From Cristatella mucedo (Eukaryota > Bryozoa > Phylactolaemata > Cristatellidae): DNA of 64,000 bases. Of the stretch, positions 1 through 10,525 are shown in pieces. The position numbers and the translations under genes were made by a program. The notes under the pieces were generated by a model. The model saw only the letters and a program-made list of their open reading frames with translations. It ran no database searches and was not told the origin of the DNA. How positions within the stretch are numbered: the stretch's first letter is position 1; the number at the start of each line of letters is the position of its first letter. Location: the NCBI GenBank assembly GCA_009760855.2, contig WPIO01000250.1, forward strand, positions 1-64,000, read 5' to 3'.

Positions 1-54
1 AGCGAAATATTCACGCCCCGCGAAGAAATTCCTAACGAGCTGGGACGCGGTAAT

Positions 55-768
55 TCAAGATAGCCCGCCCATTGGCGCTCGCGATGGCGTGGCCGAGTCT
101 GCTAGCACTGCTGCAGACTCTCGTCCAAGATCTCCCGATGCGCCCGGTACTTCGACTCGCATGCGCTGGAGCTCGGCCTCTAAGGTGGCCAGGCGGGCGG
201 TAAGCTCGTCGACGGCGTGCGCACGCGTCGCTCCGGCTGGCTCAGGGGACGCTACGGTAGAGTGTGAGCGCCCTCGTTGCATAGCCATTAGAACCATGGC
301 TCGTGTCAGAGCGACCGTTGGCGTTTTACAGTCCGGCGAAGCCTTAATGTTGGAGGCCACACAGTCCGGCAGTCCATTAAGAAAGTGTTGGTACAGGAGC
401 GACTCTTTTGCGGCGCCGCTCAAGTCTGGCATCGCTCGCCTGAGCAGGCGCTTCAGGTCGTACATAAAGTTCCGCACGGGCTCGGCGTCCTGCAGGACGC
501 GGCCTTCAAATTCGCGGAGGCACTCACCACGGCTCTCCTCTGGTGAGAACGCCTTCTCTAACGCTTCCTTGACTTCTTTTATCGTTCGCTTCCCGCTTTC
601 CAGTTCCAGATATACGACGAGCGCCTCGCCCGCTAGAAACGCTTGTACTTTGCTCGTGCAAGATGCCTCGTTCCAGCCGTTTGACGACGCACAGGCATCA
701 AAGCGTTCAATCCAGAGGTCGAGCGGCGTTCGACCATCATACACTGGTGGCATCACTGCAGTAACCAT
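55..768 (-). CDS. gag: Retrotransposon Gag protein (Ty3/gypsy-like), LTR element
   Basis: The 237-residue frame reads like a retrotransposon Gag/capsid: a short N-terminus, then 'LDLWIERFD', 'AFLAGEALVVYLELE', 'FEGRVLQDAEPVRNFMYDL' and 'SLLYQHFLNGLP', the order of the capsid helices in the retrotransposon gag family. A coiled-coil-like stretch (about residues 187-207, 'DELTARLATLEAELQRM') follows. No CCHC zinc knuckle is present before the stop, so the nucleocapsid and pol would have to lie in another frame beyond the window edge, or the copy is broken. The start codon lies just inside a primer-binding site and an LTR, as expected. The antisense 89-937 frame is a shadow. Clade within Ty3/gypsy is not determined. 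Confidence 0.72.
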   Translation of the reverse strand: MVTAVMPPVYDGRTPLDLWIERFDACASSNGWNEASCTSKVQAFLAGEALVVYLELESGKRTIKEVKEALEKAFSPEESRGECLREFEGRVLQDAEPVRNFMYDLKRLLRRAMPDLSGAAKESLLYQHFLNGLPDCVASNIKASPDCKTPTVALTRAMVLMAMQRGRSHSTVASPEPAGATRAHAVDELTARLATLEAELQRMRVEVPGASGDLGRESAAVLADSATPSRAPMGGLS

Positions 769-769
769 T

Positions 770-781
770 GTCTGTTACCAA
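770..781 (-). promoter_or_regulatory. Primer-binding site of the LTR retrotransposon
   Basis: Read on the minus strand, TTGGTAACAGAC lies directly after the LTR end (CA) and one base before the gag ATG. Its TGGTA start is complementary to a tRNA ending in TACCA, the pattern of a methionine-type tRNA primer. The tRNA identity is inferred. Confidence 0.5.
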
Positions 782-960
782 TGTTGTGTTAATTTGTCTC
801 TAGCTGTAGCAGCGCTAGTGGAGTCTCACGGAGACACGAAGACACAAGCGGGCGCACGTGAGCGGTGGACGAGACTCAATCTTTATTCCCCCAGCGGGTA
901 TATATATAAGCTACCGCTGACTCACCACAGATTATAGAGTGCATCCGTGGTGAGCCACCG
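782..960 (-). repeat. 3' part of the 5' LTR, with TATA box and poly(A) signal
   Basis: On the minus strand this has a TATATATATA box (899-908), then AATAAA (882-887), and ends in CA at 782. The poly(A) signal lies only about 12 bases after the TATA box, upstream of the expected start site, so U3 would contain both. Two TGAGTCA AP-1-like sites sit upstream of the TATA box. The outer LTR edge could not be placed; it may extend past 960. The partner LTR is outside the window. Confidence 0.55.
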
Positions 961-1384
961 TGGTGACTCACGTGTCCACATCAAAGGCCGCACTGAGCCA
1001 ACCGCCCAAACGGCAGCCCACATCAGACGCCGCACCGAGACAACCGTTCAACCACCCGCCGAGAGCTGGGCACACACAAGTGGCCGAGAAGCAACAGGCA
1101 CACACACAACAGAAACCGACAAGGTGGTGTTTGAACATGACGTATTTAAAGGCGGCCTCAGACTTCTTTTGTGGTTAAATTCTATCGAGACGACGGCGGC
1201 CCCGCGTGCGGATACTGATAGCCGCTTAAGCGAGTCACGCCCTGTTTTCTTCAGAATTCAGCCCACGGCCTTTATACAGAACAGTCGGCGGCCATACAAA
1301 ATCAATTACAAGCCGCTGCAATTTAAGTTCGTTTGGCTGTGTACCCTCTGGATCTACAAAGGGGCCCAGCTTGAGGCCAGCACA
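961..1384. other. Unassigned stretch between LTR and LINE-A tail
   Basis: No convincing gene. Part may be the remaining U3 of the LTR. The frame at 947-1420 crosses from this stretch into the end of a LINE-A frame and is not a single protein. Confidence 0.4.
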
Positions 1385-1683
1385 GCGCTTTCAAAGAAAC
1401 TTAAAAACATACCTATTTAGGACAGCATTTAGTGGGTCCTTGTGATTCGTCCTCGATGTGCTTATGCGTGCTGACACTGTTCATGCTGCCACTAACCACA
1501 TTTGCATGCTGACCCAGTGCATGTAACCCCTAACCATGTTATTCATTTTGTTTGTTTTTCAAGCATGATTTTACTTACTATTCTATTGCGTATCACTTTG
1601 CAGCAAATGTAAAGCGCCTAGAAAGAGATTAAGTTGTCTGAGGGCGCTTTATCAAGTGCAATATTATTATTATTATTATTATT
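1385..1683 (+). mobile_element. LINE-A 3' end (5'-truncated)
   Basis: Begins in the last codons of the LINE-A reverse transcriptase (KKLKTYLFRTAFSGSL, stop near 1440). It is followed by the full 3' UTR, the 3' hairpin (AAAGCGCC paired with GGCGCTTT) and an (ATT)n tail. The UTR is almost the same as the copies at 46570-46787 (+) and 28628-29040 (-), so insertion was recent. Confidence 0.85.
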
Positions 1684-1790
1684 TGAGCAGGAAAGGTTCG
1701 GCCCAAGGCATTACGTATCGCCGTCGGTCGGCGCCGTGGACCGCTCGTCCCAGCCTGCACAACCCACCCCAGCGGTTGTTGCAGTTACCA

Positions 1791-1918
<128 letters not shown>

Positions 1919-1924
1919 ATCACT

Positions 1925-3400
1925 CACTTTCTCTCTCTCACTCTTCTTTTCTCTCTTGTCGCTCTGGAGAATCCAATACGATGGCTTCGACATCTGTATG
2001 TACGCTCTGCAGCAGGGCGCTGTATGGCCCGCATTAACGAGCGTAGCATCACCCAGCTGTTGTATAGTGGATTTGTAATAGGTCGCAATGGTTGTCCACG
2101 CATTGCGGTTTTTCGTGGCACTTGCATTACAAACGCTGCCGAAGAATGGGAGTGGTGGCGGCGGCGAGATTCCGACGATTCGGCTGATGAGTCATCAAAA
2201 TGGTCGCAGTAAGTACTCCAATCCAAGGCCGCCGCCGCCGCCGTCGCTCTTTAATAGTCAAGGTCGTCAGCAGGAAGACCTGATGGCGGTGGAAAGACTT
2301 ATATCGCTACAGTAGCTGTTGAGGTTGGACAGGAAATAACAAAAGCGGCAGGCCTAGAAGAATAGAGCGGTATTGTACTTTATCTACTTTCCTGCTACCG
2401 AGTGCGGCTCATTTTTTCCAGCAGTCCTGAGCTGCTACTTTCATGCTACTCAATATCTCAAAATGGCTGCAAGGCTGGTCTTCAAGTCCCAGCGGTTGGA
2501 GCACGTGTCACCTTTGCTGAAAGAGCTAGGATGGTTGCCGGTTGAGCAAAGGATACAGAGCAAAGTTCTTACGCTGACCCATAAGGCCCGCCACGGCTTG
2601 GCTCCTTCGTACCTAGCTGAACTGCTGCATCAGTTTCAGCCTGTTCGCGCCCTCAGGTCCTGTGTGGACAATAAATTAGCTGTCCCATTCCTCCGTTTAA
2701 AGACAGTTGGCGACAGAAGCTTTAGCTCTGCAGGTCCTAGACTGTGGAACTCGCTTCCACAATTCTTACGCAACGACATGTACTCTCCAACTGCCGACTA
2801 TGGCACATCTTTTTCAGCGGTCCTGAACTGCTACTTCTATGCTACTCACTACCTCAACTGCTCTCATAACTCTGCTATGCTTCCCACTTTCTCTTTGTTG
2901 CGTGAGACGAAGTCTGTTGGCTAACGAATGCGTACCGAAAGCCGCTTAGGCTTTGAGTGGGCTATACAAAACTCTCCTGCGCAACACCCACATGGTCTCT
3001 ATGACTTTGTGGAGTTACTGACGGAGATATATACAACTGTTCTCCGAACTCCGCTACGCTGCTCACTTTCTCTCTGTTGCTTGAGGTGAACTCTGTTGGC
3101 TACCTAATACGTACCGAAAGCCGCTTAGGCTGGGAGTACGCTATACTAAACTCTATTGCGTAACAATCACGCCGTCTTTGGAGCTTTGTGGAGTTACAGA
3201 CGGATAGACACTACATTACGTTGCGTTATTCGCACTATCATCGAGCAGCGCCCGGCCGACGCCTCCGGAGTAACGCGTAACGTAAAATGTCGACACTCCA
3301 GCGAACAGTTAAAATGGTTATGGCGGCGGGGGTGGCACGACGTGACATTTAAGAGTCCCTCGACAGCGGCTGGCACCTGGACGCAGTAGCGGCCTCGTGA
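1925..3400 (+). mobile_element. Composite repeat, C module, copy I (split by LINE-B)
   Basis: Aligns with the inverted copy at 9738-10525 and with 14280-15244. The left part (1925-2460) has a GGC-rich segment; the right part (3034-3400) resembles the LINE-B 3' end (GGTGAACTCTGTTGGCTACC..., 'CTTTGTGGAGTTACAGACGGA'). A LINE-B fragment is inserted at 2461-3033. The short frame at 2088-2315, rich in Gly then Pro, recurs antiparallel at 10271-10525, but both carry differences and no known domain is seen. The element is probably non-autonomous. Confidence 0.65.
2461..3033 (+). mobile_element. LINE-B, 5'-truncated copy nested in repeat C
   Basis: Holds the C-terminal region of the LINE-B polymerase, open to 2924. 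It matches the 57802-59871 frame from 'LVFKSQR' through 'ELGWLPVEQRIQSKVLTL' to 'GPRLWNSLPQFLRND', then the 3' UTR ending CTGACGGAGATA. Flanking C sequence resumes with CAAC, next to CTCAA on the left, so a very short target duplication is possible. Confidence 0.85.
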
Positions 3401-3700
3401 CTTCACGGTTTACGCGTCGTCGCTTGGCGGCCGCCAGTGTGCGCCGCCCAGCGCTCGCTCAACAGTCGTCCTACGACTGGACGACCTCGTCGGACAGGAG
3501 GCTAATTTGTCGGGCGCCGAGCTCGAGCGGACGCGCTCCTCGGCGCGCTGGCAGCCGAGTCAGCCGTCGGCACGTTCTCGCGGAGGGTGGACGCGAGTGA
3601 CCTCGCCCGCGGTTAGCTCGCGGGCTAGGGATGAGCTAGCGCGCCCCGCCCCCGGCCGGCAGACCTTAAGAATCTCTGGCGGCTGGGTTACGGGTCAGGG
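3400..3700 (+). repeat. E module of composite repeat, copy I
   Basis: GC-rich segment starting at CTTGGCGGCCGCCAGTGTG. The start matches 21735-21830. A later part (from about 3530) matches the reverse complement of 29230-29430. No D module follows, so the composite is truncated or rearranged here. Confidence 0.55.
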
Positions 3701-3842
3701 ACGGTACCGTCATTTAAATGAAACCGCACCTGAGCGTTTGAGTCAGGGAAGCAGAGGTAAAGCCTTACGATGTAAATCTCAGACTGACGGTGTGAGAGAA
3801 AGATCGTCGTTACGCCCACGCACGTCGGCTACCACAGAGTAG

Positions 3843-4235
3843 ATAATGTAACAAAGAGAAATTGGAAAGCATAGCAGAGTCGTGAGAGCAGTTAAGGTCG
3901 TGAGCAGCATGGAAGTATCAGCTCAGGACCGCTGGAGAGGATGAGCCATGGTCGGCAGCAGGAGAGTAGCTGTCGTTGCATAAGTATCAACAGAGCTTAA
4001 GCTTCTGTTGCCGACGGTCTTTCAGCTGAGAAATGAAACAGCTAATTTACTGTCCACACAGGACCTGAGGGCGCGAAGAGACTGAAACTGGTGCAGCAGT
4101 TCAGCTAGTTACGAAGGAGCCACGCCGTGGCTTGCCTTGTGGGTCAGGGTGGGACCTTTGCTCTGTATCCGTTGTTCAACCGGCATCACTCCTAGCTCTT
4201 GTAGCAAGGAAGGCACGTGCTCAATCAGCCATAGT
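3843..4235 (-). pseudogene. LINE-B C-terminal fragment, decayed
   Basis: The minus strand matches the end of the LINE-B polymerase and the start of its 3' region: 'CACAAGGCAAGCCACGGCGT', then 'AGGTCCTGTGTGGACAGTAA'. Frame breaks prevent a continuous protein. Confidence 0.7.
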
Positions 4236-4439
4236 CGACATTCCCGGCTGCATCTCAATGTCAACACTTAAGTAGCTCACCACTGATCTCGTCCTGAAGT
4301 TTGTATCCCAATAAAAACAGGCATTAAGTCCTTTGGACCCTATTCCCATTGTCCTGCTTGACCTGACGGCACGAACAATGGCTTGACTACAGATATTTTG
4401 AAAGGTGCTGGGACATGACCTGAGGCTAATGAGATATTA
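4236..4439. other. Unassigned spacer
   Basis: Short stretch between an inverted LINE-B fragment and a LINE-A fragment. It contains one AATAAAA motif (about 4311). No gene seen. Confidence 0.4.
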
Positions 4440-5880
4440 AGGATGTTAGTTATGCATGGTCAATGCAGGATCAAAAGCTGTAGTCAGGCCTCTTCTCAAG
4501 AAAGCAACACTAGACCAAGAGAACTTGAGCAACTACCTTCTACCTTCAACTACCTTCACTACTTCCTATCAAAGACACTGGAAGGAGTCGTGGCAGACCG
4601 GCTGAATTCATATGTCGAAACCTCACACCTTGCGAGTAAGTTCCAGTCTGGCTTTAGAGCTAATCGCTCCACAGAGTAAGCATTGCTTAGGGTATACAAC
4701 CACCTACTTAGGAATGCAGACATGGGTGGAGTGTCTCTGCTTGTTTTGCTCGATCTTTCGGCAGCTTTTGACACCATCGATCACAAAGTACTTCTAGAGC
4801 GCCTCTCATCTCGCCTGAGCATCACAAGCACTGCTCTGCAGTGGTTAAGGTCCTTTCTCAGTGGGAGACTCCAGAGTATTAACGTGAATGGACAAAGATC
4901 ATCTGAAGTACCTCTGAAATATGGAGTACCTCAGGGCTCCGTGCTAGGTCCGGTTCTTTTCACGGTTTACACTCTGCCTCTTGCTGATGTGATTGCCAAG
5001 CACAATTCAGGCTTTCACTTCTATGCGGATGACACTCAGTTGTACCTTTGCTTTGATCCCTCCAAGCCTAAGAGCACCTCAAATTCTCTAAACTCACTTG
5101 CTGCATGCATTGATGACATCCACACATGGATGGCAGCAAATTTTCTCAAACTAAACGATGACAAAACTAACTTACTAGTTATGGGCAAACCCAGTGTGCT
5201 TCAGTGACTGGAAAGGCTGTCTCTCAAAATTGGCTCTGCCAGCATATATCCTGTCGAATCAGCTCGAAATCTAGGTGTCATATTCCAAGGCGACCTCTTG
5301 TTAGACGACCATATCAGCTCCACAGTCAAACCTGCCTATTTTCAGCTTCATACCATTGCTAAAATTCGGGCTTGTTTAGATAAGGATACCACGTCTAAGT
5401 TGGTCCATGCATTCGTGACATCTCGCCTCGACTTTTGCAACTGACTGCTTACTGGCCTACCAGCATGTGCAATCAGGCGATTGCAGCTGGTGCAAAACTC
5501 TGCAGCTAGGCTTTTCTGCCGTGAGCGTCGCAGTTGCCACATTACTCCACTTCTCGCCGACCTGCACTGGCTACCAGTCAGCAATGGATTAACTTCAAGG
5601 TTTTGTCGCTCACTGTTAGGTTCCTTCATTCTATGGCTCCAGCTTATCTCTCCGACATACTCCCCCATCAGGCCAAGCATCGTACCACCCGCTTTTTGTA
5701 ATCCAACAGTCTAGAAATACCTCGTACAAACCGTAAATCCTTTGGAGACCGTGCATTTAGTTCGTATGCTCCCAAAGCCTGGAACTCCCTCCCGACCTGC
5801 GTCAGAGCATCCCCTGACCTGACCACATTTAAAAGTAACTTAAAAACACACCTATTTAGGACAGCATTTAGTGGGTCCCT
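4440..5880 (+). pseudogene. LINE-A reverse transcriptase, disrupted
   Basis: The largest LINE-A fragment, of L2/CR1 type. Readable RT blocks in order are 'FQSGFRANRSTE' (4640-4675), motif A 'LLVLLDLSAAFDTIDHKVLL' (4737-4796, catalytic Asp kept), 'YGVPQGSVLGPVLFTVYTLP' (4921-4980), 'HFYADDTQLYLCF' (5017-5055, catalytic pair kept), 'FLKLNDDKTNLLVMGKP' (5143-5193), and then the C-terminal region with 'LQLVQNSAARLFCRERRSC'. At least two in-frame stops (about 5205 and 5442) and further frameshifts break it. The endonuclease half is absent. LINEs of this group copy RNA into DNA at the target site; this copy cannot. Confidence 0.9.
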
Positions 5881-6117
5881 GTGATCCGTCCTTTATGTGC
5901 TTATGCGTGCTGACACTGTGCATGCTGCCACTAACCACATTTGCAAGCTGACCCTGTGCATGTCACCCCTAACCATATTATTCATCTCGTTTGTTTTTCA
6001 AGCATGATTTTACTTACCATTCAATTGCATTTCCCTTTGCAGCAAATGTAAAGCGCCTATAAAGAGATTAAGTTCTCTGAGGGCGCTTTATCAAGTGCAT
6101 TATTATTGTTATTATTA
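5881..6117 (+). repeat. LINE-A 3' UTR with terminal hairpin and (ATT)n tail
   Basis: The 3' UTR belongs to the preceding RT remnant. At 6050-6089 AAAGCGCC pairs with GGCGCTTT, and an inner AGAGA pairs with TCTCT. This stem recurs in every LINE-A tail here and, in altered form, at the ends of SINE-2. The (ATT)n tail closes the element. Confidence 0.85.
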
Positions 6118-6165
6118 TTCTGTGGCTATACAAAAAGAGGCTGATTAGTCAGCTAGGATTTACTT
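6118..6165 (+). repeat. SINE-1 3' tail fragment
   Basis: GGCTATACAAAAAGAGGCTG followed by an AT-rich end matches the 3' ends of the SINE-1 copies at 13838, 26505 and 52672. Confidence 0.6.
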
Positions 6166-7507
6166 GTTTAGTTCTTTTATTTTCTGGAATTGCGCCCACG
6201 CGACGTTTAGCCGGGTGGGGCATTGAATGTCACGTGACGTCACACACTGGTAGGTGCTAGAGTGGAAGCCGCACATTGCGGCCGACGCGCGCCTCGACCT
6301 TGGCGCCCTTCTATGAGGAGGAGGAGCCAATATCGCTGAGCAAAGACGAGCGACCTGAGAAGAGACGGACCACTGCTCAAACCTGCTGGGCACACGATCA
6401 AACGAGCACCTACGATGGGCACAGATCGCAGGCGTGTCAGCTGAAGTGCCAGCTGCACAGTAGCGATTCGTTGGCATCAATCCAAGCAGTGAAGACGTCG
6501 GTCGGCGCGATCTCTCGGATCGTAAAGCTGCTGGCCCAAGGCCAACTGAGACCAGATCTCTAAGTGGGAGGCGTTCGGCATTGCGTTTTTGAACGACTGA
6601 GGCTTTGCTGCATCTAGATCTTGAGTAGTTTTATGCGACAAGCATAATGAATGGTAAGAAGGTCGTGGAAAAACCGACAGGGTTATTAAACAACTATGCC
6701 GTTCTGCTTATGACAAGGGTGCCGCGGTCTAGGTAATGCACCTGTTTGAGGTGTGCGATCGAGAATTGACGGTCGACTCCCACTGCCTCTCATTCAAGCA
6801 GCATATCGAGCCCAAGACACTGCCTCGAATGAAATGATCTATTATCTATGTTTAAGTTTATTCATTTTCTGGCTCTTGCTTGGCCTTAGGAAACGTTTCT
6901 TAAAAAATAAAAAGTTTTGTAATAAGACTACTCCTCCCATCGTTTGCTCTATTCGCATGAATTGTCCTTCATGTACTAAGAAGTGCTGAAATTGTGCATG
7001 TTATCGCTCATCTAGTGAATCGTGCTTCCTTCTCAGCTCACACTAACTTACTAGAAAACGATTTAGGGGTTCTGAATTGCACCAGAAATATTTTATTATT
7101 GTTTTGTACTGCCCACTGCAGCTGTTTTCAGGCATGGAGACATTTGAACGTACTTCTCAGTGGCTGTGAGTTAGCCACCATCGACATTCTAGATCTCAAG
7201 CAATGTAACCGCCAAAGTAGGAAGTATCGAGGGGAGAGAGAGAGAGTAGATCGTATTAGAACACCTTTCCGAGTCGTCCAAAGATGCAGGTGCTAATGCT
7301 CTAATGCACAAGCAACACCTCAGTCCTTGAAAGGCAGTGGCTAAAATACGGATTCAGCTGCCACATCGAGGACCAAGTACACAGATGAAATGACGATGAA
7401 CATAAAATGCTACTAAACGTTACAGATTGTATATTGTGCCACTTATATACACATTGATTAATTTATTATTCACTTATATTCACACTTATATACACATTGA
7501 TATATAA

Positions 7508-7580
7508 ACATTGATTGATTGAGTTCTCTGAGGGCGCTTTATCAAGAGCATCATTATAATTGTTAAAATTATTATTATTC
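7508..7580 (+). mobile_element. LINE-A tail nested in D
   Basis: GAGTTCTCTGAGGGCGCTTT then ATCAAGAGCAT and an (ATT)-rich end: only the last part of the LINE-A 3' UTR is present. Confidence 0.65.
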
Positions 7581-7639
7581 TTCATTGCAAGCGAAGGACT
7601 CGCCAAAGAAAGAAGGATACAGGGGAAAGGGAGAGAGCG

Positions 7640-7710
7640 AGACGATGAGAAAGAGAGAGAGAGAGAGAGCGATAGGGAGGAGAGACAGACAGACAGACAG
7701 ACAAAGACGT
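7640..7710. repeat. (GA)n/(GACA)n microsatellite inside D
   Basis: Purine tract on the plus strand. In D orientation it is a CT/CTGT tract, in the same place as the CT or TA tracts in the other D copies. Confidence 0.85.
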
Positions 7711-9164
7711 CTAAGCGGTGGATAAATTGTTTCAACCTCCAAGCTCAGCTTAGCTGGGAGGGGAAATCAACGACACATGTACTGAGCAGGCAAGTAGAAA
7801 GAACATCCAGCGTATGTCGCTTACAACGATGAGCCTGTTTTGACATCGGGGATACAAGACTGGTGAATGTAGCACATGCCGTAGAAGTGGCAAACGCATT
7901 CCTGAAATCAGCCTCGTTATCTAAACATTCATACTCCTCAATCCAGCCTCTCACAGCTAATCGTAGCCTTAGCAATTCATAGTCCAGCCCCTTTTTTTCA
8001 AGCTGTCTTCAAATTCCGCAATCCAGCAGCAAAATGCCTCTTTTATTTTCAAACAGTCTCTGCACTCCGAAATCCGGCCATTGTACAGCCCAACATCCAG
8101 TCCACCATGTGCAAGGCCGTTTGGCAGTCTGGCGCTGGCTAACCACGCTTGACTTGGTTTTCCGGATGTGCAGAGGTAATGACGTCAGCCGTCATGGGAG
8201 GTCGGCAGCAGCTCCTGTCGCTACGGGGTACGATAGACATGGCCAAACAACATCTCGGGGCATACAGGCAGAAAAGTGAGGAAAGGAGGTGTCTCCATTG
8301 CCATGGCAGATGAGCTTTTATTTACTAACCATGCCGACTTCATATAGTCCCTTAAAAGAGAACTAAATCTCCTTCTGAGCACTTTATGCACGCTGTAAAA
8401 GTAGCTCGTCAATTGGTTATTGATAACGGTCACAACTCCAGCACGTGACAGTGAACTCGAAATTATTCAACCGAACGGAGAAAATGCTGCAAGAAACGGG
8501 GGGGGGGATTTCAGCCATTCCTTCAAGTGTCGTCTTTCGGGGGGGGGGATATCGCAATGTTAGTCAGAAGTAAATAGGTTACGTGTGATCTCATATACAG
8601 AATTGGTCGCCGCGTCTTGAGACTCTCCTAGCGAGGATGGTTATACTTTGAAGGTGAGCTCTTTTGTACTCCTTCATGGCCGACTGCGACGGAAACGAGA
8701 GCATAAGCGTTGCCTGGTGTGCTCCAATCGCAGCAAATTGGCTTCCGCCGCCCCCAACCCCAGATGTAAGCTGCCGCACTACGCACGCGAGATTCATGCT
8801 GACTTTGTTCATTTTATAATTTACTTCCCGTCGTCCTCTTTGTCTTCGTGCGGCAGCTCGACGCGGTGGTTGCGTTCGCTAATTTGATTCAGCAGGGTTA
8901 GTGACCGGTGGCAATTTTAAGTCGCCAAACTGTAGTAACCGGGCGCACAGCGACTTATCTCTTGAAGCTGTTTCATAAGCCCGAGGCAGTCGAGTAAAAG
9001 TTGGCTCAAGTAAGCGCCGCAAAAATAATTTAGTTTTCTGAAATTCGATTCGCTTCAGTAAAGAATATAAAACCCACGAATGTGGCTTTAGGCGAACGGT
9101 GTCGCTGGGCCCATTTGAATGGAGCTTAGAGGAATGACGTGGGCGTACGATCATGCTTTCGTTG

Positions 9165-9255
9165 CAGCAAAGTAAAGTGCCTATAAAGAGATTAAGTTCT
9201 CTGAGGGCATTATATCAAATTTTATCAGTATTTAAATTGTTATTATTACTATTGA
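9165..9255 (+). mobile_element. LINE-A tail inside the composite repeat (ancestral)
   Basis: TTGCAGCAAAGTAAAGTGCC, the hairpin remnant and an AT tail. The equivalent copy at about 22145-22235 (opposite orientation) carries the same insertion at the same place, so it predates spread of the composite. Confidence 0.7.
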
Positions 9256-9280
9256 AATATTCGCTCCCGCAAGCGTTTGA

Positions 9281-9654
9281 AAGCGAACTCAGTTTCCAGG
9301 ACAGCACCCGTTACGCCCGCGAGTCAAGGGCAGTCGCAAGAATGTGACGTACAAAGTATCGCTCTCCGGTTCAGCCTGGCGGCCGCGACGTAGGCGCCAG
9401 ATTAGATTGTTGTCTTCGCATTCGAACGAGCGGCGCCAGACGCTGCCTCTCGGTAGGGGCGTGACGTCAGCGCGTGACGTAATGTGGGGCGTCACGAACG
9501 CTGGACAAGCGAAGACGCTCGAGCAGCGAGACCTTGCTCGAGCAGTTTGCTCAGCGGCCGCCGGCCTCGCATGCAATTTAGCCTTTCGAATACCATCCGA
9601 AGAGATCGCAGAATCGTAGAAAGGCGGTCAAGCGGGCACTGGACGGAGCACACA
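9281..9654 (-). repeat. E module of composite repeat, copy II
   Basis: The reverse complement matches 21790-22130, including GCATGCGAGGCCGGCGGCCG and CTGCTCGAG repeated twice. GC-rich with no conserved frame. Confidence 0.6.
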
Positions 9655-9737
9655 AATGTAAAGCGCCTAGAGAGAGATTGAGTTCTCTGTGGTGCTATAT
9701 CAAGTGCATTATAATTTTTATTATTATTACACTGGCG
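9655..9737 (+). mobile_element. LINE-A tail between modules C and E
   Basis: ATGTAAAGCGCCTAGAGAGA, hairpin and an (ATT)n end. It interrupts the C/E junction (CACTGGCGGCCGCC), which is uninterrupted in the copies at 3420 and 21735. Confidence 0.75.
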
Positions 9738-10525
9738 GCCGCCAAGCGACGATGCTCAAACCGTGAAGTCACGAGGCCGCTACTGCATCCAAGTGTCAGG
9801 CGCCGTCGAGGGTCTCTTAAATGTCCCGCAATGCCATCCTCACGGCCATAACTATTTTAATTGCTCGCGGGAGTATGGACACGTGCATTACGCCGGAGGC
9901 GTCGGCCGGGCGCGGCTCGACTTTAGTGCGAATAACGTAAGGTAACGTAACGTATCTCCGTCTGTAACTCCACAAAGCCCCAAAGACGGCGAGATTGTTA
10001 TGCAACAGAGTTTTGTACAGTGCACTCCCAGTCTAAGCAGCTTTCGGCACGCATTCGGCAGCCACAGAGTTCACCTCAAGCAACGGAGAGAAAGAGAGTA
10101 GTATAGCTGAGTTGGGAGACCAGTTGAGATAATGAGTAGCATGAAAGTAGAAGCTCAGGACTGCTGGAAAAAATGAGCCGCAGTCTGTAGCAGGAGAGTA
10201 GATGTAGAATATTACCACTCTTATTCTTCTAGGCCGGCCACCTTTTTTGTTTTTTGTCTGACCTCAACGTCTACTGTAGCAATACAAGTCTTTCCACCGC
10301 CATCAGGTCCTCCTGCTGACGACGTAGACTATTATAGTGCGGCGGCGGCGCCGGCCTCGGATTGGAGCACTTACTGCGGCTATTGTGACGACTGATCAGC
10401 CGAATTGTCGGAAACTCGCCGCCGCCACCACACCCATTATTCGGTGGCGTTTGTAATGCGAGTGCCACGAAAAACCACGATGCGCGGATGACAAAATTCC
10501 CTGACCAGCCGCTGTTCGGTCTCAC
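9738..10525 (-). mobile_element. Composite repeat, C module, copy II (inverted, uninterrupted)
   Basis: The best intact C copy. On the minus strand it runs from the GGC-rich left part through CTACTCTCCTGCTACAGACT to a LINE-B-like 3' part (ACTCTGTTGCATAACAATCT, GTGGAGTTACAGACGGAGA). The right half is homologous to the end of LINE-B; the left half is not. Confidence 0.65.

Larger units (their letters stand above)
6175..9280 (-). mobile_element. D module of composite repeat, copy II (inverted)
   Basis: The reverse complement aligns over most of its length with 15245-18340 and 22130-25005. Shared landmarks, in element order, are GCGGCGCTTACTTGAGCCAA, CTGCCATGGCAATGGAGACA, GAGGCTGGATTGAGGAGTA, a pyrimidine microsatellite, AGCGATAACGTGCAC-like, and GATCGTCTGCCCAGCAGGT-like. 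No open frame is conserved across the copies. The 7020-7500 part is divergent. LINE-A tails are nested at 7508-7580 and 9165-9255. Confidence 0.7.

Noticed and set aside
89-937. 282-codon plus-strand open frame
   Set aside because: It is antisense to the Gag frame and LTR; the minus frame has Gag-like content and the correct LTR and primer-site context.
2088-2315. Gly- then Pro-rich frame recurring at 10271-10525 as a transposase N-terminus
   Set aside because: Similarity follows from the shared repeat C; no transposase motif, catalytic residue or terminal inverted repeat was found.
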